Shown here one piece after another: positions 23,541 through 30,725 of a stretch of DNA of 64,000 bases. Below the pieces are notes generated by a model, which saw only the letters and a list, made by a program, of their open reading frames with translations, was not told the origin of the DNA and did not search any database. The stretch is from Treponema brennaborense DSM 12168. GTDB lineage: Bacteria; Spirochaetota; Spirochaetia; Treponematales; Treponemataceae. Both the position numbers and the translations under genes were made by a program. Within the stretch, counting starts at the first letter, position 1. Each line of letters opens with the position of its first letter. The stretch is taken from NCBI RefSeq assembly GCF_000212415.1, contig NC_015500.1:1488001-1552000 (forward strand). The letters run 5' to 3'.

Positions 23541-24491
23541 TTACGTCCGTTCACACCATTCCGTTACGATCATTTTCCGCAAACCGGCTTCGTACAGCGC
23601 CAGCATATCCGGTACGAATTGAAGGCGCGGAATCCGATTTGCCGGTAGAGAGGCCGAAAGGCGCGCACGTACGCAGCGAAGCAGATCGTCGGTAACGCGC
23701 TCTCCCGAAACGAGCACGTCGGGTACGTCGAGCACGCAGGTGAGAACCGTAACGCACTGTGTGAGCGATGCCGCCGCGTCCGATAAATCGGAACAGACCG
23801 ATTCCAATTCGCCGGCAAAACCGTGCGCACCTCTGAACAGTTTCCCGTCGAGTACGATTCCCGTTCCGATACAGCCGTTCACGTACGCAACGTGGGCAAA
23901 ATTGCGCAGCCGCTCCGTTTGGGCGAACGCCGTCGCGTTGACGTCGTTTTCAATGAAAACCGCCGCCTGCAGCTCCGTCTCAAGAAGAGCCGCAAGTTCC
24001 GTTCCTTCCAGTAGGGGAAAGCGGGGCACGTGCGTAATCTCGCTGCCGTCGACGATGCCCGGAATCCCCAACGCGACGGCACTGATCGGCTTAAACTCGT
24101 TCCGGATACCGCAGACAAAATCGGACACGGTTTCCGCCGTACAGTGCGCCGAAACAGGAAGTTCAAAACGGGCTGTCGGAATTCCGTACGAATCGCATAC
24201 GGCGGCCCGCAGGATAAAATGATCAAAATACAGAACGAGACCGAACTGATACGACGCGTTCAACGCGTACCGCGCCCCCGGCCGGCCGCCGCTGCTTTCA
24301 GTTCCGGCTGCAACCGACACTTCGTTCCGTTCAAGTAAGTCTTTGATCAGCGACGATACGGTCGGATAGGTCAGGCCCGACCGTTTTGAAAGCGCGCCGA
24401 TTCCCAACGGACTTTCCGCACGCAGCAAGTTCCGTACGACTTTGCAATTCTGCATTTTTACCAGATTGAAATGTGCCGTCTGTTTTTCCAT
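23541..24491 (-). CDS. ROK-family transcriptional repressor (NagC/XylR type)
   Basis: A 316-residue product with an N-terminal winged helix-turn-helix (residues about 18-65: NCKVVRNLLR, GIGALSKRSGLTYPTVSSLI) followed by a ROK sugar-kinase-like domain. FENDVNATAFAQ is nearly conserved (IENDVNATAF) and VAYVNGCIGTGIVLDGKLFRG matches the ROK G-x-G-I/V signature. The cysteines of the zinc motif, C-G-C-x-G-C-x-E, are missing: after GAHGFAGELESV comes CSDLSD. ROK repressors respond to sugars. Here the only partner gene is a MATE exporter. The promoter TTGACA-17-TATATA on the minus strand is covered by a 42-bp perfect palindrome, so autoregulation is likely. The ribosome site is weak (GGAG 12 bases upstream). 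Confidence 0.88.
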   Translation of the reverse strand: MEKQTAHFNLVKMQNCKVVRNLLRAESPLGIGALSKRSGLTYPTVSSLIKDLLERNEVSVAAGTESSGGRPGARYALNASYQFGLVLYFDHFILRAAVCDSYGIPTARFELPVSAHCTAETVSDFVCGIRNEFKPISAVALGIPGIVDGSEITHVPRFPLLEGTELAALLETELQAAVFIENDVNATAFAQTERLRNFAHVAYVNGCIGTGIVLDGKLFRGAHGFAGELESVCSDLSDAAASLTQCVTVLTCVLDVPDVLVSGERVTDDLLRCVRARLSASLPANRIPRLQFVPDMLALYEAGLRKMIVTEWCERT

Positions 24492-24511
24492 AACGCGACG
24501 ATACTCCGTTT

Positions 24512-24553
24512 CTATATATTAAATATACTTTAAAAAGTATATTTAATATATAG
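24512..24553 (-). promoter_or_regulatory. 42-bp perfect palindrome, putative ROK operator
   Basis: Two 20-bp arms (24512-24531 and 24534-24553) are exact inverted copies with a 2-base centre. They cover the -10 box and the first bases of the ROK-MATE transcript. The sequence is almost purely A/T (arm CTATATATTAAATATACTTT). Confidence 0.85.
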
Positions 24554-24575
24554 CGTAAAATATTCCGCGTGTCAA
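24547..24575 (-). promoter_or_regulatory. Promoter of the ROK-MATE operon
   Basis: On the minus strand TTGACA (24575-24570), 17 bp, TATATA (24552-24547). The -10 lies inside the palindrome and transcription would start near 24540. Confidence 0.8.
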
Positions 24576-24598
24576 CCGCAGGGCAACCGGGCGCTCCA

Positions 24599-24627
24599 TT
24601 GACATCGCGACGCCGCTGCCGTATACT
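24599..24627 (+). promoter_or_regulatory. Promoter abutting the aminomutase start codon (leaderless)
   Basis: TTGACA (24599-24604), 17 bp, TATACT (24622-24627), seven bases, ATG at 24635. There is no ribosome site. The promoter is clear of the ROK palindrome. Confidence 0.8.
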
Positions 24628-24634
24628 TTTTTGC

Positions 24635-25708
24635 ATGAAAACGCAGGATCCCGGACTGACACCGGAAGAGCAGCAGTTCTGCACGGAAGCGGAACTGCCT
24701 TTTTTTATCTCGACACATTTGAAAAAGGTGCTGGAGCGGCTGTACGTCAGCGGACAGCGGGACGGCGACCTGTCGCCGTTTTACGCGCTGCGCCGGCAAT
24801 ACGTTCCGTCTATTGAAGAAAAAAACGTTCTGCCGTGCGAACTGTCGGATCCGCTCGGCGCGCACCGCTATCAGATAACGCCGCGTCTGGTTCATCAGTA
24901 TAAAAACCGCGTGCTGCTGCTCACCACCGCACGCTGTTTTGCCTATTGCAGACATTGTTTCAGACGGACGTACACTTCCCGTAAACAGGGCTTCATAACC
25001 GACGCCGAATGCGGCGAAGCGTGCGCCTATCTCTCGTCTCACCCCGAAGTACAGGAAATCCTGTTTTCAGGCGGCGACCCGCTCACTGCTTCAAACGATG
25101 CGCTGCGGCAATTGATTCGGCGCGTCCGCCGTGCGCGGCCGGGAATCCTTATCCGCATCTGTACCAGAGCACCGATCGCCGAACCGGAACGTTTCGATTC
25201 CGAACTGATCGCCCTGTTCAAGGAAAACGCGCCGCTGTGGGTCATTCCGCACGTCAATCACCCGGCCGAAATTTCAAATCGATTTTCACCGGAAAGTTAC
25301 CGGGCGCTAAGCGGCCTCGTTTCGGCGGGAATTCCGGTACAGTCGCAAACCGTGCTGCTGCGCGGAGTCAACGATTCGGTGCCGGTTTTGGCACAGCTGT
25401 TCCATGAACTCACCTGCATGGGAATCAAACCCGGCTATCTGTTTCAGGGCGATTTGGCGCCCGGAACGTCGCACCTGCGCGTTCCGATCAGGGAGGGCGT
25501 CAAACTGTACGAACGGCTGCGCGGCGAACTTTCGGGTCTGTCCACGCCGGTTTACGCGGTCGATCTTCCCGGCGGCGGCGGAAAAATAAACCTGCTTCAA
25601 CTGGATCCCGAACTTCTCCGTACCGGCGTGTCGCAAAACGGGAACGACTACCTGTTCACCGATGCGAACGGGAACGGGTGGACGTATCCGAAATCGGAAT
25701 ATGTCTGA
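24635..25708 (+). CDS. Radical SAM lysine 2,3-aminomutase family (KamA/EpmB)
   Basis: A 357-residue radical SAM/PLP enzyme. The 4Fe-4S cluster motif is in TARCFAYCRHCFRRTY (C-x3-C-x2-C), followed by ILFSGGDPL (SAM contact) and the PLP-lysine segment DLPGGGGKI near residue 305. Length and the C-x-x-C-F-R-R form are closer to EpmB, which beta-lysylates translation factor EF-P together with EpmA. The spacing around LVHQYKNRVLLLTT recalls KamA of lysine fermentation. Which reaction it catalyses is undecided; no efp or epmA gene is in the window. I use ATG 24635 because the TTGACA/TATACT promoter ends 7 bases before it, which rules out the in-frame start at 24569. The gene is followed by a terminator and so is monocistronic. 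Confidence 0.88.
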   Translation: MKTQDPGLTPEEQQFCTEAELPFFISTHLKKVLERLYVSGQRDGDLSPFYALRRQYVPSIEEKNVLPCELSDPLGAHRYQITPRLVHQYKNRVLLLTTARCFAYCRHCFRRTYTSRKQGFITDAECGEACAYLSSHPEVQEILFSGGDPLTASNDALRQLIRRVRRARPGILIRICTRAPIAEPERFDSELIALFKENAPLWVIPHVNHPAEISNRFSPESYRALSGLVSAGIPVQSQTVLLRGVNDSVPVLAQLFHELTCMGIKPGYLFQGDLAPGTSHLRVPIREGVKLYERLRGELSGLSTPVYAVDLPGGGGKINLLQLDPELLRTGVSQNGNDYLFTDANGNGWTYPKSEYV

Positions 25709-25740
25709 AAAAGTAGACAATAGTATTGTATTTTTTTGTA

Positions 25741-25770
25741 GACAGTTACCGGAGGAACTGTCAGCTTTTT
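25741..25770 (+). terminator. Terminator of the aminomutase gene
   Basis: GACAGTT (25741-25747) pairs with AACTGTC (25756-25762) and a short T-run follows. Confidence 0.65.
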
Positions 25771-25865
25771 CATAAAAACGATATCCCGTTTAAACGATGG
25801 ATGTGTATTTCTTTATAATTAAAGTATATAAAATTTACGCAAAAATGCTTTTCTCATCCTTAAAG

Positions 25866-25882
25866 TTGGCATGGTTATTGCT
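25866..25882 (+). promoter_or_regulatory. Sigma-54 (RpoN) promoter of the alternative sigma gene
   Basis: T-TGGCAT-N5-TTGCT matches the -24/-12 consensus TGGCAC-N5-TTGCW, with exactly 10 bases between the GG and the GC. Transcription is expected near 25893, 35 bases before the start codon. Confidence 0.8.
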
Positions 25883-25927
25883 ATGAAATAAGCGGAAACA
25901 AAGTTGCTAAGGATAAGGAAGTAAAAT

Positions 25928-26737
25928 ATGGAAAAAAACATCTACGCAAGTTATATGGCTCAAATCCAGCGTTATCCGCTTTTGACCCCCGAACAGGAAA
26001 AAAAGTTGTCCGCCGATATTCACAACGGCGACACTTCGGCTAAGTTGAAACTCGTTCAAAGCAATTTGCGTCTCGTCGTCAGTATTGCGAACAAATACGT
26101 TTCAGACCGCATCGGCGTCATGGATCTGATTCAGGAAGGCAATCTCGGTCTGCTGACAGCCGCTTCAAAATTCCATTATTCGTTCAATACCCGTTTTTCG
26201 ACGTATGCGTATTCGTGGATTACCCAATACATACTGCGTTTCATACAAAATAAAATTCCGTACATCACGCTGCCGCACCGCAAAGAAGAAATGCTGCGTA
26301 AAATTCATATGGCAAAAATAGATCTGATGCAGCAGCTGCAAAGCGAACCGACCCTGCGGGAAATCGCCTCGTATATGGACGTATCCGAATCCGACATATC
26401 CGGTGCGCTGATGCATGAATACGTATATTCGAGCATAGACGCCGAAATCGACGGCACGTCGAATCTGACCTGCGCGGACATGATTGCCGATCCGTCGCCG
26501 TCTCCCGAACAGCTGTGTCTCAAAAACCTTGAAGCGGAAGACATCCGTTCTCTCGTTGAAACGCTGCCTGATCGGGAACGGCAGGTCATTTATTACCGAT
26601 TCAATTTCGACAACAGCCGTAAGCCCTGGACGCTCCGGCAAATAAGCGAAATGCTCGGTATTTCGGCGGAAACGGTCCGGCAGATGGAACTGCGCGCGCT
26701 ACAGTTCCTGCGCACCGCCGCCGTGAAAGTATCGTAA
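25928..26737 (+). CDS. Alternative sigma-70-family factor (RpoH/RpoS-like)
   Basis: A 269-residue sigma factor of group 2/3. Region 1.2/2.1 reads YASYMAQIQRYPLLTPEQE and LVQSNLRLVVSIANKYV. Region 2.2-2.4 has GVMDLIQEGNLGLLTAASKF (core RNA polymerase contact) and FSTYAYSWITQYILRFIQN. Region 3 begins PTLREIASYMDVSESDI. Region 4.2 ends TLRQISEMLGISAETVRQMELRAL, a helix-turn-helix for the -35 box. There is no region 1.1 or long non-conserved insert. A sigma-54 promoter lies upstream. This recalls the RpoN-to-RpoS cascade of Borrelia, but whether this gene is an RpoS or RpoH equivalent cannot be decided here. AAGGAA precedes the ATG by 7 bases. argG follows with its own promoter. Confidence 0.9.
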   Translation: MEKNIYASYMAQIQRYPLLTPEQEKKLSADIHNGDTSAKLKLVQSNLRLVVSIANKYVSDRIGVMDLIQEGNLGLLTAASKFHYSFNTRFSTYAYSWITQYILRFIQNKIPYITLPHRKEEMLRKIHMAKIDLMQQLQSEPTLREIASYMDVSESDISGALMHEYVYSSIDAEIDGTSNLTCADMIADPSPSPEQLCLKNLEAEDIRSLVETLPDRERQVIYYRFNFDNSRKPWTLRQISEMLGISAETVRQMELRALQFLRTAAVKVS

Positions 26738-26751
26738 AAGTTCCGAACGGC

Positions 26752-26780
26752 TTGTATCAAAGCTTTCATAATGCTATACT
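26752..26780 (+). promoter_or_regulatory. argG promoter
   Basis: TTGTAT (26752-26757), 17 bp, TATACT (26775-26780). This gives a leader of about 30 bases that contains the GAGGA ribosome site before 26818. Confidence 0.75.
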
Positions 26781-26817
26781 GTCTTCACTTTTTGTTAAAA
26801 ATTCAGTGAGGAATTGT

Positions 26818-28083
26818 ATGAGTAAAGACAAAGTTATTCTGGCTTATTCCGGTGGACTTGATACGACGGTCATCATTCCGTGGCTCAAGGAAAATTACGA
26901 TTACGACGTTATCGCGGTCTGCATCGACGTCGGGCAGGGCGACGATTGGAACGTTATCAAAAAACGCGCGCTCGACACGGGCGCAGCCGCGTGTTACGTC
27001 GTCGACGCCCGCGAAGAATACATCACTGAATACATTTGGCCCGCACTCAAAGCGAACGCCGTATACGAAGACCGGTATCTGTTGGGAACGTCGACGGCGC
27101 GCCCGCTTATCGGTAAAATTCTGGTCGAATACGCCCGTCAGGAAAAAGCCGTAGCCATCTGCCACGGTGCAACCGGCAAGGGAAACGACCAAGTCCGCTT
27201 TGAACTGGCGGTAAAAGCGTTCGCTCCCGATCTGAAAGTGATCGCCGCCTGGCGCGATTCCAAATGGCATATGGACAGCCGCGACGCCGAAATCAAATAT
27301 CTCGAAGACAGAAAGATTCCCGTTCCGATGAAAAAGGACCAGTCGTACAGCCGCGATGAAAACATCTGGCATCTGTCGCACGAAGGACTCGAACTTGAAG
27401 AAACGGAAAACGAGCCGAACTGGAAGCACATGCTGAAGCTCACGACCGTTCCCGAAGAAGCGCCCGAAGCGGGCGAGTACGTTACGCTCGATTTTGAAGC
27501 GGGCGTCCCCGTCGCCGTCAACGGCAAAAAGATGACCGCGCTCGAAATCATGACCGAATTGAATAAAATCGGCGGACGCAACGGCGTCGGTCTGGTCGAT
27601 ATTTGCGAAAATCGCTGCGTCGGCATGAAAAGCCGCGGCGTGTACGAAACTCCCGGCGGCGCGATTCTGTATTACGCGCACGAAATGCTCGACCATCTCT
27701 GTCTTGACCGCGACACGTACCATTACAAGCAGCTGATCGCCCAGCGTATGAGCGAACTGATTTACGACGGAAAATGGTTTACGACGCTGATGGACGCGCT
27801 GATGGCGTTCGTCGACAAAACGCAGGAAACGGTTACCGGCTGGGTAAAACTCAAGCTGTACAAAGGTTCTATCCGCGGCGCCGGCTCCCATTCGCCGTAC
27901 AGTCTGTACAATGAAAGCATCGCGTCTTTTACGACGGGCGATTTGTACGACCACAAGGACGCGCAGGGATTTATCACGCTGATGGGATTGCCGCTGAAAG
28001 TCCGCGCGATGATGGAACAGAAAGCCGGAATCGGGCAGGCGGTGCTCAACAGCGCGCAGCTCAAAAAACGGCCGACCGAATAG
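26818..28083 (+). CDS. argG: Argininosuccinate synthase
   Basis: ATP-dependent condensation of citrulline and aspartate in arginine synthesis. The 421-residue protein starts MSKDKVILAYSGGLDTTVI, the A-Y-S-G-G-L-D-T-S PP-loop. It has LLGTSTARPLIGK near residue 90, CHGATGKGNDQVRFE near residue 118, and AWRDSKWHMDSRDAEIKYL. GVYETPGGAILYYAHEMLDHL lies in the C-terminal part. All active-site blocks are present and the length is typical. Translation starts at ATG 26818 behind GAGGA, not at the earlier in-frame ATG 26752, which is in the -35 box. No argH is adjacent; the gene is bracketed by its own promoter and a terminator. Confidence 0.97.
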   Translation: MSKDKVILAYSGGLDTTVIIPWLKENYDYDVIAVCIDVGQGDDWNVIKKRALDTGAAACYVVDAREEYITEYIWPALKANAVYEDRYLLGTSTARPLIGKILVEYARQEKAVAICHGATGKGNDQVRFELAVKAFAPDLKVIAAWRDSKWHMDSRDAEIKYLEDRKIPVPMKKDQSYSRDENIWHLSHEGLELEETENEPNWKHMLKLTTVPEEAPEAGEYVTLDFEAGVPVAVNGKKMTALEIMTELNKIGGRNGVGLVDICENRCVGMKSRGVYETPGGAILYYAHEMLDHLCLDRDTYHYKQLIAQRMSELIYDGKWFTTLMDALMAFVDKTQETVTGWVKLKLYKGSIRGAGSHSPYSLYNESIASFTTGDLYDHKDAQGFITLMGLPLKVRAMMEQKAGIGQAVLNSAQLKKRPTE

Positions 28084-28092
28084 ACCGAATAA

Positions 28093-28142
28093 CTGCAGGC
28101 GGCCGTTTCCGAAACGACGGAAGCCCGCCCGCAGCGTTTTTT
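28093..28142 (+). terminator. argG terminator
   Basis: CTGC-GGCGG-CCGTTTCC pairs imperfectly with ACGG-CCGCC-GCAG and is followed by six T residues. Confidence 0.7.
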
Positions 28143-28180
28143 GATTACGACGCAACTTTAAAAATAAAGGTGAGGTTACT

Positions 28181-30688
28181 ATGTTAACGCTAAAATTCGG
28201 CGGTACGTCTATGGGAAACGCACGCAGAATCATCGCTTCCGCCGATATCATGATTTCCCGCGCACAAGAAGATCGCATCAGTGTCATCGTTTCGGCTGTA
28301 TCCGGTATTTCAAACCGGCTGCAGGACAGTATCGACGGCTGTATAGCCGGAAATCAGGCCGAGGGGTACGTCGCGGAACTGCGCCAGACCCACGCCGATA
28401 TCTGTTCCGAAATAATGTCGACGCTGACCGGTTTTAACGCGCAGGACGTACTGAACCGGCTTGAACCCGCCTTTAGCGAATACGCGCGGCTGCTTTCCGC
28501 CGTTTCTGCGTTCGGCGAATGCCCGCTGTCCGTTCATTGCCGTATTATGGGAATGGGCGAACTGCTGTGTGCGCCGATAGTTGAGGCCGTACTGCTTGCA
28601 AAACGGCAGAGCGTGCTGCGTCTGGATTCACGCAAATTCATTTTCACTTCAGGCAATCAAGCCGAAGGCGATCCCGATTACGCGCGCACCGCGGCGGCGT
28701 TCGCACCGTATCGCGACGGCGACGCAAAAAGTCAGCCGCGCATTCTGCTGCTGCCCGGTTTTATCTGTTCCTGGAGCGCCAAATCGGGTGAAACGGCGCC
28801 GGGACTTTTAGGACGCAACGGATCCGATTTTTCTGCCGCGATTGCCGGCGCTTCGCTCGGAGCCTCACGCGTCGAGTTTTGGACCGACGTGGACGGTATT
28901 TACACCGCGGATCCCCGCATCGTACCGGACGCGATTTTGGTAGACGATATGACGTATGAGGAAGCCATGGAATTGTCGTTTTTCGGCTCGAAAGTGCTGC
29001 ATCCCAAAACGCTCGCGCCGCTGGCGGCGAAAGGTATCGAAGCCTGGAGCCTGAACAGCCACAATCCGGCAGCCCGCGGAACGCGGATCGGTAAAGGTCC
29101 GTATTCCGTCAGCGCGGAAAGCGGACCCGTCCGCGGCATTTCCTGTCTGAAAGGAACCGCCATGATCAGCGTGTCCGGTTCCGGCATGAAAGGCAGAAGC
29201 GGCACGGCGGCGCGAATTTTCGCAGCCGTTTCACGCGCGGGCATTTCGATGCTGCTCATCACTCAGTCGAGTTCGGAATATACGATCAGTTTCTGCGTGC
29301 GGCAAAGTCACGCAGAATCGGTGCTGGACATACTGTCCACGGAATTCGATCTTGAAATCCGAGAACATCTGATAAACAGAATCGAAGTTCAGGCGAACTG
29401 CGCCATCGTGTCTATCGTCGGCGACGGTATGAAACAGAAACGCGGCGTCGCCGGGACGTTCTTTGACGCGCTGGCGTCTCAGGACATCAACATTCTGGCG
29501 ATTGCGCAAGGTTCGTCGGAGCGTTCTATCAGCGCCGTCATTTCCGGTGCGAACGGAGATACGGCGGTGCGCATTGCGCATCGGTTTTTCTTCAACACGG
29601 CGCAGACTATCGAAGTGTTCGCGTTCGGCGCGGGAACCATCGGCGGCTGTCTTATCGATCAGATCCGCGATCAGCAGCGCGGACTCGCCGCTCAGAAAAT
29701 CGACATAAAAGTCATGGCCATCGCGACGATGGACACGATGCTCGTCGCGCAAGGCGGCGTCGGTTCGGCCGGACTCGATCTGAGCGACTGGCGAGCGGAC
29801 GTCGCCGCGTCGCCGCTCCAGACGTCGCTCGACGCAATCCTCGATTTCGTGCGCGAAACGAAACCGCTCAATCCGGTGTTCGTCGACTGCACTGCGTCTT
29901 ACGACCTGCCGGAACGCTACATCGACATACTGAAAGCCGGAATGCACATCGCCACGCCGAACAAACGCGCCAATTCCATGTCCATGGATTATTACCACGA
30001 ACTGCGCCGTACCGCGAACGTAATGCACCGCCGCTTTCTGTACGAAACGAACGTCGGCGCGGGACTGCCGATTATCGACACGTTACAGAATCTGTTCAAG
30101 AGCGGCGATAAACTGACCGGATTTTCGGGCATCATGTCCGGGTCCCTGTCGTATATTTTCGGCCGCCTCGACGAAGGCGCGACGTTCAGTCAGGCCGTGC
30201 TTGAAGCGCGTGAAAAGCGCTACACGGAACCCGATCCGCGCGACGATCTTGCGGGCCTCGACGTTGCGCGTAAAGCGCTCATCATCGCCCGCGAATCGGG
30301 TATGGAATTGGAACTGGACGACGTGGTCATCCACCGGGTGTTTCCGGAAAGTTTCGACGCGTCGGGTACGGTGGACGAATTTCTCAAAAAACTGCCGCAG
30401 GTTGACGCCCATTTCGGCGAACTGATGAAACGGCTGCGCGCGGAAGGCAAAGTGCTCCGTATGGCCGCGTCGATCAGGGACGGTGAATGCAGCGTCGGCA
30501 TGATGGAAGTGGAGCAGTCGCACCCGCTGTATTCGGTCAAAGGCGGCGAAAACGCGTTCGTCTTCCATACGCAGCGCTACAGCCCGATTCCGCTTTCCGT
30601 TATGGGTTACGGCGCGGGAGCAGGCGTAACGGCGGCAGGCGTGTTCGGAGACATTCTGCGAACCGTTTCATGGAATCCCGAAGTTTGA
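28181..30688 (+). CDS. thrA: Bifunctional aspartokinase/homoserine dehydrogenase
   Basis: The 835-residue fusion catalyses the first and third steps of the aspartate pathway to threonine and methionine. Residues 1-285 are the kinase (LKFGGTSMGNARR at the N-terminus, FWTDVDGIYTADPRIVPDA near residue 235). Two ACT-type regulatory segments lie at about 320-465 (SVSGSGMKGRSGTAARIFAA and SIVGDGMKQKRGVAGTFFDA). The dehydrogenase begins near residue 480 with VFAFGAGTIGGCLID (NAD(P)-binding G-x-G-x-x-G). It continues with TPNKRANSMSMDYY and YETNVGAGLPIIDTLQNL, then GFSGIMSGSLSYIFGRLDEG, and DDLAGLDVARKALII. All motifs are intact. AAGGTGAGG precedes the ATG. The next gene is 37 bases downstream in the same direction, so the three biosynthetic genes form an operon. 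Confidence 0.95.
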   Translation: MLTLKFGGTSMGNARRIIASADIMISRAQEDRISVIVSAVSGISNRLQDSIDGCIAGNQAEGYVAELRQTHADICSEIMSTLTGFNAQDVLNRLEPAFSEYARLLSAVSAFGECPLSVHCRIMGMGELLCAPIVEAVLLAKRQSVLRLDSRKFIFTSGNQAEGDPDYARTAAAFAPYRDGDAKSQPRILLLPGFICSWSAKSGETAPGLLGRNGSDFSAAIAGASLGASRVEFWTDVDGIYTADPRIVPDAILVDDMTYEEAMELSFFGSKVLHPKTLAPLAAKGIEAWSLNSHNPAARGTRIGKGPYSVSAESGPVRGISCLKGTAMISVSGSGMKGRSGTAARIFAAVSRAGISMLLITQSSSEYTISFCVRQSHAESVLDILSTEFDLEIREHLINRIEVQANCAIVSIVGDGMKQKRGVAGTFFDALASQDINILAIAQGSSERSISAVISGANGDTAVRIAHRFFFNTAQTIEVFAFGAGTIGGCLIDQIRDQQRGLAAQKIDIKVMAIATMDTMLVAQGGVGSAGLDLSDWRADVAASPLQTSLDAILDFVRETKPLNPVFVDCTASYDLPERYIDILKAGMHIATPNKRANSMSMDYYHELRRTANVMHRRFLYETNVGAGLPIIDTLQNLFKSGDKLTGFSGIMSGSLSYIFGRLDEGATFSQAVLEAREKRYTEPDPRDDLAGLDVARKALIIARESGMELELDDVVIHRVFPESFDASGTVDEFLKKLPQVDAHFGELMKRLRAEGKVLRMAASIRDGECSVGMMEVEQSHPLYSVKGGENAFVFHTQRYSPIPLSVMGYGAGAGVTAAGVFGDILRTVSWNPEV

Positions 30689-30725
30689 CCGCACCGTACG
30701 TACGTGCAGAACAGGAGCAGCACAC

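Noticed and set aside
24569-24634. Longer N-terminus of the aminomutase
   Set aside because: The strong promoter (24599-24627) lies inside this extension, so the mRNA would not contain it. The sequence MSTAGQPGAPLTS has no family similarity.
26803-28287. 494-codon minus-strand frame opposite argG
   Set aside because: argG on the plus strand has all catalytic motifs, a promoter, a ribosome site and a terminator. The opposite frame is a shadow.
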